Notes: generated by a model from the letters alone, not told the origin. DNA of 64,000 nucleotides from Erodium maritimum (GCA_963921825.1 OY997589.1:83560523-83624522); one strand, 5' to 3'. Positions 47,336 to 60,578 are shown, counted from the stretch's first letter. A program made the numbers and translations.

Positions 47336-48861
47336 CCAGAGTGGGGGTTTCTTTGAGGGTTTTTCGCCTTGGTTGATCTTGGTTTTGAGCTGAACTTTGG
47401 AGGGGCTTTGGGGGTTTTGCTTGTTGTTTAAGTGGAGTCTAATTAACGTTTCGTTGTGTCCAAGACTTTGGGGATCGAGCTAGAGGAGAAAAGATCACGC
47501 CGGGACCCGAGTGAAGAACGGAGTGGTGACCACCGGGCTTCATTAAAGTGTTGAGAGGAAGACCTTGAGGTAGGGAAAGCCTTAACCCCTCGTTTATGAT
47601 GCTTAGTATGCATGTTAGGCTAATAAAATCGGAAAGGTCCTAGAAATGCCTATAGGATGCGAATAACTAGTATAATTGTCCTTCAATTATTAATAACCGG
47701 AAGTGTCTAGTGGTGAATGAATAAGATGCCAATCACTAGTGTAACTCGCTTTCAATACTTGGGAATTGCTTGTCTGGTAGAGGAGCCTTGGCAAAGCCCT
47801 CGGATTAGTTGCGTGTTAGGATCACATGTTTGGTTGTTGGTTGTTAGTGGATAGGCTAAAGGGTCTAACGGAACTAGTTGAATTGCATGTGTGAATGCTC
47901 GTTTGAAGGTCTATGATTGGTTGACTAAACTCCCTCATGACTATTGAATGTCTTTGAATGATTACTTGATTTACTTAAATGGTTGCTTGGAGTATCGAGT
48001 ATGACTGGTTGTACCGAGCGGTGCAATCAGGTGATCGATGCCCCGTTGGTTCGAGACTGGTAAGTGAACGGTAAGTGGGGATTGTGTGATTGATGTGCTA
48101 TAATTATGTGATTCGTGTACAGTGTGTTGTGGTGAATTTGTGATGTGTGAGCTATGTGTGGTAATGAATTGATGGTTGTTGGGATTGGATTATTTCGTGT
48201 TTCGGTTGAGTGCGTTATTCAATTATTAACTGATTATTATTGAATTGTCCAAGTGTATGCTTCCTATGGGAGTAATACCTTGGTTCCCGAGGACATAAAA
48301 TCCTTTGGAGACGTTTCTAAGAATCCCGATGTTAAGCGCCCCGAAGGGTTGTTTCCGGTCGCCTCAATGTTATGCGTCTCCTCTGGATTTGAGGGAAAAT
48401 CCGAGAGGACACATCATATGTGGATCGGAGGGTGGAGACTTCATGTGCCACGGCATTTGCTGGTTTACCTTTTTCCCGTATTTGTTATGAGCTATCTTGT
48501 TGACTTTGCTGTTGATTGATGGAGTTTAAGGTTCACCTTGTTACGTGTTTTCCCTACTGAGCGTAAGCTCACCCCTGTGAGTTCATTGTTGTGTTTACAG
48601 GCTTGATTGAGGAGTAGAGGCTCGGGAGCTTCTCGGTGTGGGTGTCTGTAGAGACTTCGCTTTTATTTCTTTTCGTTTAGAACAAATTTTGTGGAGGATT
48701 ATTATTACACCCCTGGAGGGTTATCTATGTTTTAAACTGAATTTTGTGGATTTGAGTTTGTTATTGGAGTTTTCAGGAACTTATTGTTGAGTTGTTTTTT
48801 ATAAATCATTTATTCTAGCCATGCCTCGAGTCCGGGCAAGAACCGGATTTGGGGCGTGACA

Positions 48862-51060
48862 AGCGTGTATGGGAATGCACGCCTCGTCCTGCCAATGTCA
48901 GTGCAAGTCCGATAACCCCCTCCCTCCCATTATCTGGAGGTTTCCCTGACTGCCTGTTATCCCTTTAAACGTCTCAGGTCTTTCGTCACAGTTAGTTTCA
49001 TGTTGATTAATATAATGAGTATTATGCGCTACAACTGAGTAGTCATTCGTGTGGAGATTATCCATTGTCAGCTCCTTAGCTAGATATCTTGTTATAAGAT
49101 TAGCGTATGGTATTTATAACCCACGACTTAAGTTTCACCTTTTTATTTCGTTCCATATATTACTCTTCCCTTTTGTGTTGTTAGCTTTTTGGTCTTGTAA
49201 GTCTCTTTCCTTCAACACATTTCCTCGTATGCTCATAAAAAAATACCCTACTTATTCTTCTAGTAATTGAAGACAGCTTTGCACCATTATATAAGGTACA
49301 TCCATTCGAAGTTGGGTCTATCCAAAGATGGAGAAATTCCAAAGGAAATGCGCATGTCTTTATGATTATGAAAACGACATGAAACATAAACCCACACACA
49401 AAACAAATAACTCATTAGCACCTCACCCTTCCATCTCTTAGTAATTAGCTTTCCTAACTACAAAATGTTAGGAGAAATTAGGGTTCCATGTTGCAAGAGG
49501 ATTGAGAGAAATTAATTTTAAACCAGCCTTATATCTGGTAATTGAAGAATGAAAATAATTTACATGTATTTAAATTCGCGATGTATCAGACTAACATTTT
49601 AGATAAAAAAAAAATATGTTCAATAACTATATCATGATCTTGGCATGATTAGGTTAATAGATAATCCAGATGTTTTTGGTCTATAAAACCCCGTTATTTT
49701 AGACTTCTAGAGTATGTCTTGGAGGGTAACATGCAAAATCACATACCAGAATAAATTCAAAGAGGGACCCATTTTGTGGATTCGTGTGAATGTATGAAGG
49801 AAAGTCTCATAGTCATGGTATCTTTTCCAAGTTTCCTCCTTTTTTGATGATGAACCTTTAAATCTTTCCAACCATGACCAAAATTTGCATAAATAAAAAG
49901 GGACAAAACGTTGACGGGCAACCTAAATGTCGCTATATTAGGTTCGAGGTACAAATACAATCCAATTATACGAACTCTCCTATAAACAATCCGAGCGATC
50001 TCTTAACATTTTAGGTCAGCAACATCTGAAACCATGACTACTAACGATGACGGTGTCAGGAGATCATAGATTTGTAGAGTGTCTATTTCAAGCATAATTT
50101 TACATATCTTTCAAGGTAATGAATGGAGGGTCCTTAAATCTTAGTTGGGGACCAAAAGCAAATTGGTGGAGAGTGACAATGGTTTTGAGGCTAGAACATG
50201 GCAAGTTGGCAACAAGGGCCCATATATGATTCGAGAATGGCAACAAACAATAGGCAATACCATGGAAGATCCAAGTTGGGTCATTGTTCTCTCTTTCAAT
50301 GTGCCATTGCTCAGGGTCATCCCAACATTGCACATGAGTGTGGGGTAGAGGATAATGGTCCCCTTTTCAACCTATAACCCACTCTACAATTTTGATGGCT
50401 AGGGTTCTAGACATTATGGTCCATAGGTTTAGTTGAAGGTTTCATGGATTAGCTCAATTTATCCACCCACAAATCAATCTTTTTATCACTATAAGACGAC
50501 GGATAAATACATCTAACTTAATTCGATTTTTATACAACTATTCATCTGGATAATAGTTTAAACTATGTGAAAATTAGATACCACACGTAATTTATAAGTA
50601 GATAGTCACTTGAGATTTACAAAGTCACTTGAGATTTACAGCGTACAACTTGGTAATTAGTTTGAATGCAAGATTGGTATTCATAATTTCGACTAAACTT
50701 GTCTTGATGAAATAGTCACTAAACAAGAGGAAAGAGCTTTCGATTATGCATGGAGAGAGAAAGAAAGATACTTGGTACAATATGATATTGACTTTGATGG
50801 TGATAGAAACATTTCTCGACAAGTTGCTCGTGTACATAGAATGTTTTTGTGTTTGTTTTATTAATTTGTTTTTTAAATACAATTGCTTTAAGATAGATTA
50901 TATGTTTAAGTCGTCATATTAAGATTACTGAAAATTAGAAGAAAAAAATTATTCATATTTTTTTTTTAATTTGTAGATATTTTTTTAATTTTTTATAAGC
51001 TCGAAAATTTATTAATAAGACCGATTCTAAAAAGAACTGAAAGGTCTGATTTAAGAAGAA
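48862..51060. other. Unassigned, mostly AT-rich sequence
   Basis: Frames at 49757-49960 and 50100-50333 (minus) are not recognisable. No element ends seen. Confidence 0.4.
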
Positions 51061-51185
51061 GTAGGGTAAAAGAAAACGATTACAAATTGAGCTCCAGAAA
51101 GGGGAGTCAAAAGGTCAGACATTTTCCTAAGAAACAAGGGAACAAAAACTGAAAAGGTGACCCCGCTAATCCTCGCCTCCCGAAG

Positions 51186-53400
51186 TCAGAGACGAATCTT
51201 CGCATCTTTCTTCTTGAAAACCAATTCACGGATTGTAGTCCAAGTGTCGATTCCATGAGACGAAGCTGTAACTTGAGTTTTTCCAATTCGGCCTTGCTCA
51301 ACCTGTTTCCCGATGTCGATAGGACGTACGTATCTTTCCCGATCTAAAGAACGACTCCTTGGTTTACACTGAACGATATAAAAATCCGATAAGTGCTTGG
51401 GAGGCCCACTCTCCCTTTTCGGTTTGAGTAGGACCTCCTTCCAAAGACTACCCTCCGAGGGATCAACATACTCACCTTGAGCATCTTTCATGCTACCTTT
51501 ATCTAGTTGGATTGAATGAACGAAGCACCTTTGATGAGTCAACAGGGTCAGCTGGAAAATGTCTATCACTAGTGGGATTGGGCACAACCTGCTGAGATAT
51601 AAGGGCCAAAGCATCTGGGCAAGAACAAAGCCCACCCATAACCACAACGGGCTGTACATGATCAGGCCCTCCTACGCAAAAGCCACCAGCGCAAACAGAG
51701 GCATCTTCAACCTGCGATTCGTCTTCCCCAAGCAATGAAACAGCGTTATCCTCGGGAGATCGAATCAGAATCAAAACCAGATTGCGCATCCGGCTTCGAA
51801 TCACTAGTAATCCGAGGAAAAAGAAACCGACTCATCCTGAAGCCCACTCTCTCTCTACAACCTCGCTCTGCCGTCTCTCTAAACAGCTAACCCTAGTTTG
51901 CCTTCTTCGGAGCCGCCGGCGACGTTCCTTGTCATCGGTGGCTCCCCTTCTCTCCTCTCCTCCCTTTACCTTCCCCCCTCTTCTCTCGACCCCCCTCGCT
52001 CCTTCTCTTCTAAAACCCCCTTCTCTTTCCTTCGTTTCTGGCTCGCCGGAGCTTTGGCCTCAGATCTGGAAGTGGGAGGCAGTTCTCCTTCGTTTGAGGG
52101 TTGATAGCCCCAAATCTGAGGCCATCTTTTCCGATCTGAGCCTCCCCCCCTTTTATTCTTTGTCCTTCTTCCGCCTCTTTGGTTACCTTCGTATCTGGCT
52201 CGTCTCTCAGCAGATTGGAGTCCTTGAGGGGCTCGGCTTGTGGATCTGGGCTCTCCATGCCAGATCTACGGCTTCCACCTTGGCTCCGACGTCTGGGTCC
52301 GCCGCTCTCCAACCCCGACCCTCCTTGGTGGCTTCACAGGCTTCCCCAGCCGGTTGGAGCTTCCCAAGGTCAGATCCGTAGCCCCCCTCTCTTGGCTCTG
52401 GCATGGAGAAATCTTGGGCCTCCTCTCACGTTCTCGGTGTTGGCCGGAGCGTTTTGAAGACCCGCCGTGAGTTCGAAGTCGTCTGAAGTTGCCATCGCGC
52501 GTGGTTCACGTCTGTCCTTCACCTGCACCATGTCGGAGTGGCAAGGGCTCGGTCGCTCTGCTCAGGGGCTCTCCGGCGAAAGTTGGGACGCGTGAGGCCG
52601 TGTGGAAGCACCTTCGTTCGTTGTTAGGCGTGGCTGTCCGATCTAGGGTTGGGTCGAAGTGGTTTGATTCTCTTCCCTTCTAGATTTATTTTCGGTTTCT
52701 TCCCCATCTTCCTCATCTATTTATTATAAAGGAAAAACGGGTGTTTCTGGCCACCTCGGTGGACCGGCCTCGTCGGATCTCGGTGCTGGCCGCCGGCGAG
52801 GACATCGGGCTTTTGCCCTCTGTTTTCACCTTCTTAATGTAGATGTTTGGAAAGTGGTTCTCGGTCGGACGTGTTGGCGTCGGAAAAACCTTGAAATCCC
52901 CTAGGGTTGCTGGTTTGAGATCTTGGGATTGTTGTAAATCCGGATTTGAATTAGTGTAGGGGGATCTGGGTTGTTGGTGTCTTAGGTCTTCAAGCGCTTA
53001 TTGTTTGCTAAATTGGGTCTTTAGGGCTATTTTTATTTAGGGCTTATGGTTAGTCCTTTTCATCTGGTTCTTGGGTTCTTTTCATCACCCCTGTGTGGGT
53101 TCATTTCATCACCCCTGCGTGGGTTTCTATTTCATTCCCCTGTGGTGTTCGTCAAAGCTCAGTTGTATCTGGGTTGCTGTTGAAGGGGCTTCATTCATCC
53201 CCCGTTTCAGTTTCGTCATTTGTTTTTTGGTGCTTGGTCTGTAGCTGGACCTTAAGCTTGTACTTTACTTTTACTATATATATGTAAAAAAATTGCTGAT
53301 AAAAAAAAACTAGTAATCCGAGGAGCAAACTCCGGTGAGGCACTGTAAGGGCTTCAACCATCCCTCCAGTCCCCTGAATCAGCATATTAGTCTCAGCCAT
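51186..53400 (-). pseudogene. Unidentified ORF split by a retroelement
   Basis: Reading from ATG at 53400 (MAETNMLIQGTGGMVEALTV), the frame runs to the insertion site, and, if the insert and one target copy are removed, continues in frame through IRSRMRNLVLILIRSPEDN to 51499. A second frame (51659-51186) overlaps and continues with DAQGEYVDPSEGSLWKEVLLKPKRE, so a frameshift is likely near 51550. I do not recognise the protein. The minus-strand 3' tail near 51000 (TTATTAATAAATTTTCGAG) suggests the host may itself be a member of the GATAAAA-tail family. Confidence 0.5.
51819..53308 (+). mobile_element. A-tailed retroelement with perfect 16-bp TSD
   Basis: ACTAGTAATCCGAGGA at 51803-51818 and 53309-53324 are identical. 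The element starts with a CT-rich leader containing CTAACCCTAG and ends TAAAAAAATTGCTGATAAAAAAAA. Frames (for example 51782-52381) are Pro/Ser/Leu-rich without known domains. It is non-autonomous, inserted antisense into the ORF on the other strand. Confidence 0.85.
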
Positions 53401-53409
53401 GACGAGATC

Positions 53410-53995
53410 CTACCTGTTAAACCGCGACACGATCTAACAATACGTATCGTAACTTGATAACAAAGTCGAACAAAAAAATGAGACATGGCTTGATGTTTCA
53501 TAGACATTCTCTAGGGTTTTCTAAAGCCCGTCCTTATTTTTTTTGACAATTTTAAAATGTTAAACTTGTCCTTTTATAGCATTCTGTATAATTTTGTTTC
53601 AAAATTATAATTTTATCCCTAAAAATAATTAAAGAACAAAAAAAATGCATTTTTTTCGTATCCGTCAATTTTTTATACAATTAATTCCCTATTATGAAAT
53701 TAAGAACAATACGTTGACAATGGAAGAACAATTTTAAGAGAAAACAAGAGAATATGAAGAGAGTAGAATAGATTATTATTCATCATATTTCATCATTTAC
53801 AATATCCTCTATTTATAGGCTCATAACATGAGGCATAACCCTAATGACCTACATTAATCTATACATATATAAGGGAATTAAAAATACACAAGTCTTGTAA
53901 TTCTCATCTAGAGTCTTCCATGTAATAAAGTGGTCATCCAATACAAATATTCATAACATTCCCTAAATATTTAACACATAATCATAAATCAATGG
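53410..53995. other. AT-rich intergenic sequence
   Basis: No supported feature. Confidence 0.45.
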
Positions 53996-53999
53996 TACG

Positions 54000-55466
54000 A
54001 TGACCTCTCTCTAGAAAGCACTTCAAACCCTAGATCTAGAGCCTCGCTTTCTTCCTCCCCTGCGTGTGGCCGCCGGTGACGACCTCTTTTGGCTGTCGCC
54101 GGTGGCTACTACCCTCGTCCTTCTCTTGTTTCTTTCCTTCCCTTCCCTCTTCACCTTCCCCTCCAGATCGTGTGGCTTCTCGACTCGGCGTTTCTCCTAC
54201 CTCGATGGTCAGATCTACTCCCCGGCGTCGCTTTGAAGCCATTTCTCTTGCCTTAGATGGTCCTCCGGCTGGTGTTGGCCGCCGTTGGGGTCTCGGGACT
54301 TCGAGATCGGAGAGAGGGGCATCTGTTCTTCGTTGAGGTAAGTATTCTCCTTCCTCATCTGCGCCCTCCGATTTCCCGGCTCCCTCTCTTCTCCTTGAAG
54401 TTTGGGTGGTTGTCTCTCTCCATTTTGGCCGATTGGTTGGTGTTGGCCACCGCTGGGATCTTCAATTTGGAGATCGGAGAGATGGGTTTCGGGTTCTTTC
54501 AAGACAGACCCTAGGCCTCCCCTCCTCCTACCACATAATTTTTTCCTTAAACCCCTCTCCTTCAGTCTTCCTTTCCCGGCCATGGGGGTTTGGTCCGGGG
54601 CCCACAGTCGGCGTTGAACGTCGTGAGTTGTTTTTCCTTCGGGCACCGTTGAAGCTGTTGAGATTTGGTCCGGGGCCCATAGTCGGCGTTGACCGCCGTG
54701 GGTTGTTTTGCCTTCGGGCACCGTTGAAGCTGTTGGGGTCTGGGTTCTGAGGGATTCTCTCTGGTGGTGGTTGGTAGGGTGGGGATCTAGAGATTTAGCT
54801 TGATTTGGGTCGACGATTGGAGCTTTTCCGACGTCGGGGTTCCTTTTTGGTTCCTTGCTGGGTGTGGGGGAGTTTCGGAGTGCTGGGGATGAGTTCATTG
54901 CGGCTCCTGTTGGGGCTTGGTCCCGTAGTCTTCGCTTGTGGCTCGCCGGATTTTGGGGCTTCTTTCTTCTCTTCTCTGGGTTGCGGACCGGTGGTGGTCC
55001 TTGTTGCACTTCATTTCCAGAAGATGGTGTCCGTTTGTTGCGGTGAGCTTTTACGGTGACTTGGGGCTTGTGGTGCTTCGCTGTTAGTTTTTAGGTTTAC
55101 TTGTTTGGTTTGTGCTTATCATTAGACTTTTCTAGGTTTTTAGACCTGTTGTTTTTTCTATCCCCTTGTTGGGATTTTGTTTGCTTCTTGGTTGTTAATT
55201 TCCCTTGGGTAAGAGTCCCGTGTATCATCCCCTGCGCGTGATTGTTTGTTTGGAGTTGTATTTGCTCCTTGTGTGCTTATTGTGAGTTATTTGGGTTTGC
55301 AGACCCGAGTTTTACCCAATTTTGGGTTAGTTGTTTCTGGTTTGAGGTGCTTTCATGGCATGCTCTCGTTTGTAATTGATGTTGAGGGTTTACCCTTGGG
55401 GCCTTGTTTTCACTTTGAAAACATGGATCTTTTATTAAAAAAAAATTGCAGATAAAAAAAAAATGG
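54000..55466 (+). mobile_element. A-tailed retroelement (GATAAAA-tail family)
   Basis: Leader with CAAACCCTAGATCTAG near 54030; 3' end GAAAACATGGATCTTTTATT then AATTGCAGATAAAAAAAAAA. An internal duplication is visible: GGTCCGGGGCCCA.AGTCGGCGTTGA.CG.CGTG recurs at 54590 and 54670. No protein recognised on either strand. Confidence 0.55.
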
Positions 55467-55689
55467 TTAGACTACACAGACCTGGTCTTATTGTTCTCCT
55501 CTATGCAGCAGCAGCCTATCAATTTGAAATTTCCATGTATTTATAATTTTAGTCAATATGTTATTATATATTTTTTGTTCTTTTCTTGGCACACACTCCA
55601 CCTTATGTCATTTGACAGAAGATTAGGACCACATGCTATCGACTACATGTGTTATTTTGATCGTTTGAGTCTTTGATTCACTGTGAATC

Positions 55690-56452
55690 TGGTCTCGTCT
55701 TTTATTGTTGCGGAGGGTAAAAACCTCGTTTCTTCTGCGATTTTTTCTGTGGTTTGTTGAGACCTTGCTCTTGCGCTAGTTTTAGATTCCTCTGAATTTC
55801 CTTTGTTTCCCTACTCTGTGATGGCGGGGACTCGTCAATGCTTTAAGTATTGGCTGTTAACGGGTAGTTCTTGGTCTTTAGGTCATTGTTAGATTTCGAG
55901 GAGTTATGTTATTTTGGGCTTTGAGTTTTGGTGATCCTTCACCAGATTATCTTTGTCGATTAGCGGTGTTGACCGCCGGCGTGTTGGTGCCTCTCAACTC
56001 CTTGAGTTTGGGTTCCGATGAGATATAGTGTTTTCCTTAAATTCGGTTAAGGTTTAGGGTGTTTCAAGTGGTGGACGGCTTTCTTTTTTGAGCTTTATGG
56101 TTGACAAATCGGGGTTGTAGAGCTCTTTTTCTGTGAGCTTCATAGTTGCTAAATTCGAGTTTTAGATTCTTTTTTGTTATGTCTTGTGCTTAAAGGTTGT
56201 AAAATTTAGTCTTGAGACCTTTGTCCCCCTTTTGTTGGGTTTGTATTGAGGATGTGCTTTCAAGCCAATGCTCAGGTTTGTATTCCCTCTTTATTGAGAT
56301 TGTGTTGAGTCTGTGCTTTGATGCCAGTGTTCGTGCTGTTTTCAAGTGCATGTTGGTTTGCAAGGATTCTGTAGCTACATCCTTTTGTCCTCTTTTCTTA
56401 AGCTTTGGAAAGAGGGAGATTTATATAATACTTTGCTAATAAATAAAAAAAC
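55690..56452 (+). mobile_element. A-tailed retroelement fragment (GATAAAA-tail family)
   Basis: Its 3' half (GTTGTAAAATTTAGTCTTGAGACC, CTTTGTCCCCCTTTTGTTGGG) aligns with 44640-44700 of the 41.8-44.9 kb element. It ends in ACTTTGCTAATAAATAAAAAAAC. Likely 5'-truncated. Confidence 0.45.
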
Positions 56453-57355
56453 TACAAAGCTTATCTTAGGTTAGTCGGATGGTAAATACCTCTTCACATC
56501 TTATCTCTCTTTAAAGATCACATGTTGAAATTTCGATAAATACATTTATTTAGGAACACGTGTGAATGACTTATCTTTTTTTTTCTTTCTATTTCTTTCA
56601 ATTTTTGTTTTTCCATACACTATTAGGTTTGTTAATATGTAAAGATTTGTAAGGACCATTTCTTGATAGTTAGGAGCTGTGGAAAAAAGAGAAGGTATAG
56701 GCTCGATTTTCAAACAATATTTATTCATAAATTAGTTTTATTGTAGAGTTTTCAAACGACCTTTCTATCAATTAATTCATGAAGAATATTAATGGAATTG
56801 TATAGTATGAGTACATGCACGGTCCAGAGAAAAATACTTCTTTGAAACCATATGGGCCGATTTGGGCTTGTACAATCAATCTTCCGGCAATCCACGGAAT
56901 ATGACTGATGTGAGTGTAGATATAAAATTTGAGCCCATCTTCCGAATCAAGTTTTTGAAGTGCCCTTACTAGAATTTATTTACCCTTTTTGTAGTTCAGG
57001 CCCATATGTGTTCTCAGGCTGCTGTACTCATTAAGATTCGAACTTCTGACCGTTAGAATAATCCGAAAAGATAACAGGGAAAGAAATTCCATGAAACATC
57101 CGGCAAATTTTAATATCGTGTACATATATAGAAATTTGAAATTTTAGGTTAAGTACCCACCTCGTATGGATTTATAATTTTTTTTTTAATTTGTTATGTT
57201 TCTGTTATTGGAATGCATGATGATTTTGATCAATGTTTTAGATTGTGGTTGATCAATTTATCCAATTACAAATTAGATATTATATTTGATCATGGTTATA
57301 TTAATATTTAGTTTGGAAAATGTTCTCTCAAACAAAGTGAGTATCTAACTTAATG
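56453..57355. other. AT-rich intergenic sequence
   Basis: No supported feature. Confidence 0.45.
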
Positions 57356-57359
57356 TGTT

Positions 57360-58930
57360 TCGTCCATTGTTGTTGGAAGGATATATCATTGAGATTGGCA
57401 TTGTATACTACAGTAACAGGTGGGAATGGACAATAAGATCCGAGAAGGATTACAAACCCAATAGGATTAAAGGACAATGACGCGGACATAAAATGAATCG
57501 GTTTTGGATGTTTTAGCCCATATTATTGACCATTTTCATTCCGGGGTTGTATAATTTGGTACACTTTTCTCTCGTTTTGTTTTGTAGGTGCTTTGATCGA
57601 AAAAAGGGGTAAAATACAGGAAAAAAAACGGTTTAAAGAGTTTTGGAAGCTGGCTGATCTTGCGAGGGGTATAACTTCTTCCTACGAACTCAGATTGCCT
57701 CATATTTTATATCAAATCGAAGAGAATTCAAAGATCTAAAACTTTTGTTAAGGAGACGTTTCTTCCCGTGTCCGTTTGGATTCCCGGAACGGGCTCCGAA
57801 ACGGGCCGTTATGCTGCCCGCCCAGGACAGCCAAACGGGCCGTTTTCCAGCCCGCCCCATATCTCACTCAAAACCGCGCGCAAAGCCAGATTTTCAAATT
57901 CATTTCTTAAGAGTAAAGTAGGCAAATTTCCTCTTCCTAAATTCGATTTTTAGGAGGAAAAGACCACCTAAACTCTTATAAATAGAGGAGCAGGAATTTA
58001 GGGAGGGAGAACTTGTATTGGGCATAATTTCAGGGAGATTGAGAGTTACGGCTTGAGTTTTGGTGAGAGAGAAGTGCTTAGCAACAAGAATTGAAGCAAA
58101 ACCATTGAGTGTCCATCATTGAATTGGTATTATGTATCAGTTTTACCTTTCAAATATGTGTTTAGCTTGTTCATCTTTTTCTTTGTGTTCCTGCTTCATC
58201 TGCATGAGCTAAATTTTCATTGATCTAGGACTAAGGGAAACAACATGATGACATAATTCAAAGCTTTTGTATTCAGGTTATTGTTTGCATGATTTACACT
58301 TAATGTTTTGTCAACTTGATCACTTGATAGATGTTTAGGTTTTAGCATTCAACAATCGAGAGATGAGAATTGCTAAAATGACTAAGGATTATGCAACTCA
58401 GGTTTAAATCTAGTCTCTAGTAAAGTTAGGTTAACACGAGTGCAATAACTATAGGATTACAACCCCGAAAGCTATAGGAATTCACGAATCTTAATGCTTT
58501 ATGTCTCTCTACACCTAGATTAGAAATAACTAGGCGGTTAGATTATAATAGTGTCCTAATTCGATCGAGAGATGTTTAGGACTAGTTGAGAGAGTGCCCT
58601 TTGCCTTTAAACCAACCTTGTTTGCACATGCAAATACGAATGCCTGTAAATTATTAATCATATTGTAACTTCGTCAAAGTCCTAGATCACTTTTTCTTCT
58701 GAATTTCACAACACCTGATATTTTTGACTCGTACTTGATTTCAATTTGTTTTACTTGCATTTCAAAAATTTTATTTAATTTTTCAAAACCAAAACAAAAC
58801 TCTTTTCAGAAACAGATTAATAACGGATTTTAAATCGAGTGACTGTTTTACTACTTCATTGGGTACGATAACCAGACTTGAATCGATTTACTACTTGACG
58901 ACCGGTGCGCTTTCCGCGCCCTTTTTGTGA
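57360..58930 (+). mobile_element. Ty3-type LTR fragment
   Basis: The sequence has the look of a plant Ty3 (Tat/Athila-like) LTR: ATATCAAATCGAAGAGAATTC and AAGATCTAAAACTTTTGTTAAGG in U3, a run of CGGG/CCCG motifs (57770-57860), TATAAATAGAGGAG at about 57978 as promoter, and a distal TTTACTACTTGACGACCGGTGCGC at about 58889. No primer binding site or gag follows; a Copia scrap abuts it instead. Family assignment rests on remembered motif style and is tentative. Confidence 0.5.
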
Positions 58931-59215
58931 GTTAATTCTCAGGGCGTCAGACAATATTGGCAACCTTAGGATATTCGACTTTAATATTAGATCGAGAAAT
59001 AGTAGTCGACACTGAAGATCTTGCAACCAAACTGTCGCGTAGAAGGCAATATAGCCAGATGCGGACCGACGAGTATTCAAATTGCGAGCACAATCAGCAT
59101 ACGTGTAAGAGATAAGAGACATGGTGACAGACGAATAGTACCCTGAAGATAACGTGTAATCCATTTACGTGCACTCATATGTCCCTCCCGTCGGTCATAT
59201 GTATAAAGACAAATT
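58930..59215 (-). pseudogene. Copia (Ty1) RNase H fragment
   Basis: Minus-strand translation gives GHMSARKWITRYLQGTI at about 59130-59200, then SYTYADCARNLNTRRSASGYIAFY, and after a frame change SRSNIKVEYPKVANIV. These correspond to the RT-RNase H junction and the DADWAG, RRSTSGY and SRSSTEAEYRA blocks of plant Copia polyproteins. The catalytic-region residues are partly replaced. Only about 95 codons remain. Confidence 0.75.
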
Positions 59216-60396
59216 TATTACACGACATAGGATAAGTCAAGTCAGGAAAATATAAGGTATCGTAATACCCCTACAAGACTATGGTATAACATGGACAGCC
59301 AAACGAGAAATTCGTCGAGACTCCCGACTTAGCGTTGGTATCAATTAAAGTCACAAAGGAAGAAAACGAACTCATATCAACTCGTCAAATAATATATTCA
59401 CCATACTATCTTCGAGACTAAAATAAACCACCAAAATATTGTGCCACTACTGTCACGCCCCAAATCCAGTTTTGGCCGGACTCGAGACGTGACCTGAAAC
59501 AATCGAGACAAAGCGGTAAAACAGTAATAAATTCTTTTAAAGCTGAAAGCGAATCAATAATTCAATCCAAAAGTCTAATATAGCGTCAAAACTTGACAAG
59601 TAACAAAAGGTAAATAAAGTTCAACAATGTGGACCAACACATCCCTAATACAACCCTCGAAACATCCGGAAGCTCCCAAGCCTCGAATTCCCCAGATCTC
59701 AAGTACACCTGTACACACAACAGATATACAAATAGGGGTGAGCTTACGCTCAGTAGGGAAAAATCATAAACAACTTTAGCCTCCAGTGTTTTATGATAAA
59801 ACTGCTTTAGTTTGTTGCCACAAGTACTTAAAACCCTTAGACTAAAAGCTTATAATAAACAACTAAAAGTAACGAGAATAATAGCGCGTTCTCAAGGATA
59901 ACGATGACTTCCCAGAGAACAATTAGAAAACATGGTAGTAAAATAGAAAACCATCACAACTGGAAACGAGTAAACACTAATAATCGATGCAAAACTATGG
60001 AATCAGCGTAATGAAATAGCATCGCTTTTTCAACGATAACAGTGATTTAAAAGATTCCATGGAAATACTATAGCGAATCATAACTCATTAAAATGGGAGT
60101 AATTTATATCACGACAACCACTCGCTTTCTCAAGCCTCCGATCCATGGATAGATTCTGGGATCACATCGGTTCCCATATCCCGATCCACCATAGTACCCA
60201 TATCATATCAGATTTTCCCTCGGTCCAGAGGAGACACATAACATCGGGGCACCGGAAACCATCCCATAGGGACGCTCATCGTCGGGATTCTCGGAAATGC
60301 CTCCAAGGGACCATATGTCATAGGGAACCAAGGTAGTGCTCCACTGGGACGCACGCCCTTGGGTGAAACCGTTGTAACCATTTCTCATGAAGTAAT

Positions 60397-60511
60397 CCAC
60401 TCAATATCCCGCAGGATCTGCCGAGCCCTTAGGCCCCTCACATCACTCTATAACCACTCAATATCCCGTAGGATCTGCCGAGCCCTTAGGCCCCTCACAT
60501 CACTCAATTAA
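60397..60511. repeat. 57-bp tandem repeat, two copies
   Basis: CCACTCAATATCCCG.AGGAT and the following sequence through CCCCTCACATCACTC repeat at 60397 and 60454, differing at a few positions. Confidence 0.85.
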
Positions 60512-60578
60512 CCACTCCATAATCACTCAATAACCACTGTCTCTGTCAAACTCCAACCACCACAACGGCACCAGATTA

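Larger units (their letters stand above)
46281..48861 (+). mobile_element. Partial LTR of a Ty3-type retrotransposon
   Basis: The right end GGATTTGGGGCGTGACA is the LTR terminus also found (minus strand) at 59451. About 47570-48861 aligns throughout with the reverse complement of 59451-61290, sharing AATAACCGGAAG, GTATGACTGGTTGT, CAATCAGGTGATCGATG, CTTGGTTCC and GAGCGTAAGCTCACCCCTGTG. No internal retrotransposon genes follow it. The 5' half differs from the other copy and contains 358-bp direct repeats and a CACGG/CCGTG cluster. The left boundary is not determined. Confidence 0.7.

Noticed and set aside
45207..48866. AGCGT direct repeats as a possible 5-bp duplication for the 46-49 kb LTR
   Set aside because: The left candidate (45207-45211) is followed by TGTCTTCG, unlike the TGTAAAACC start of the related LTR; a 5-bp match is expected by chance at this distance.
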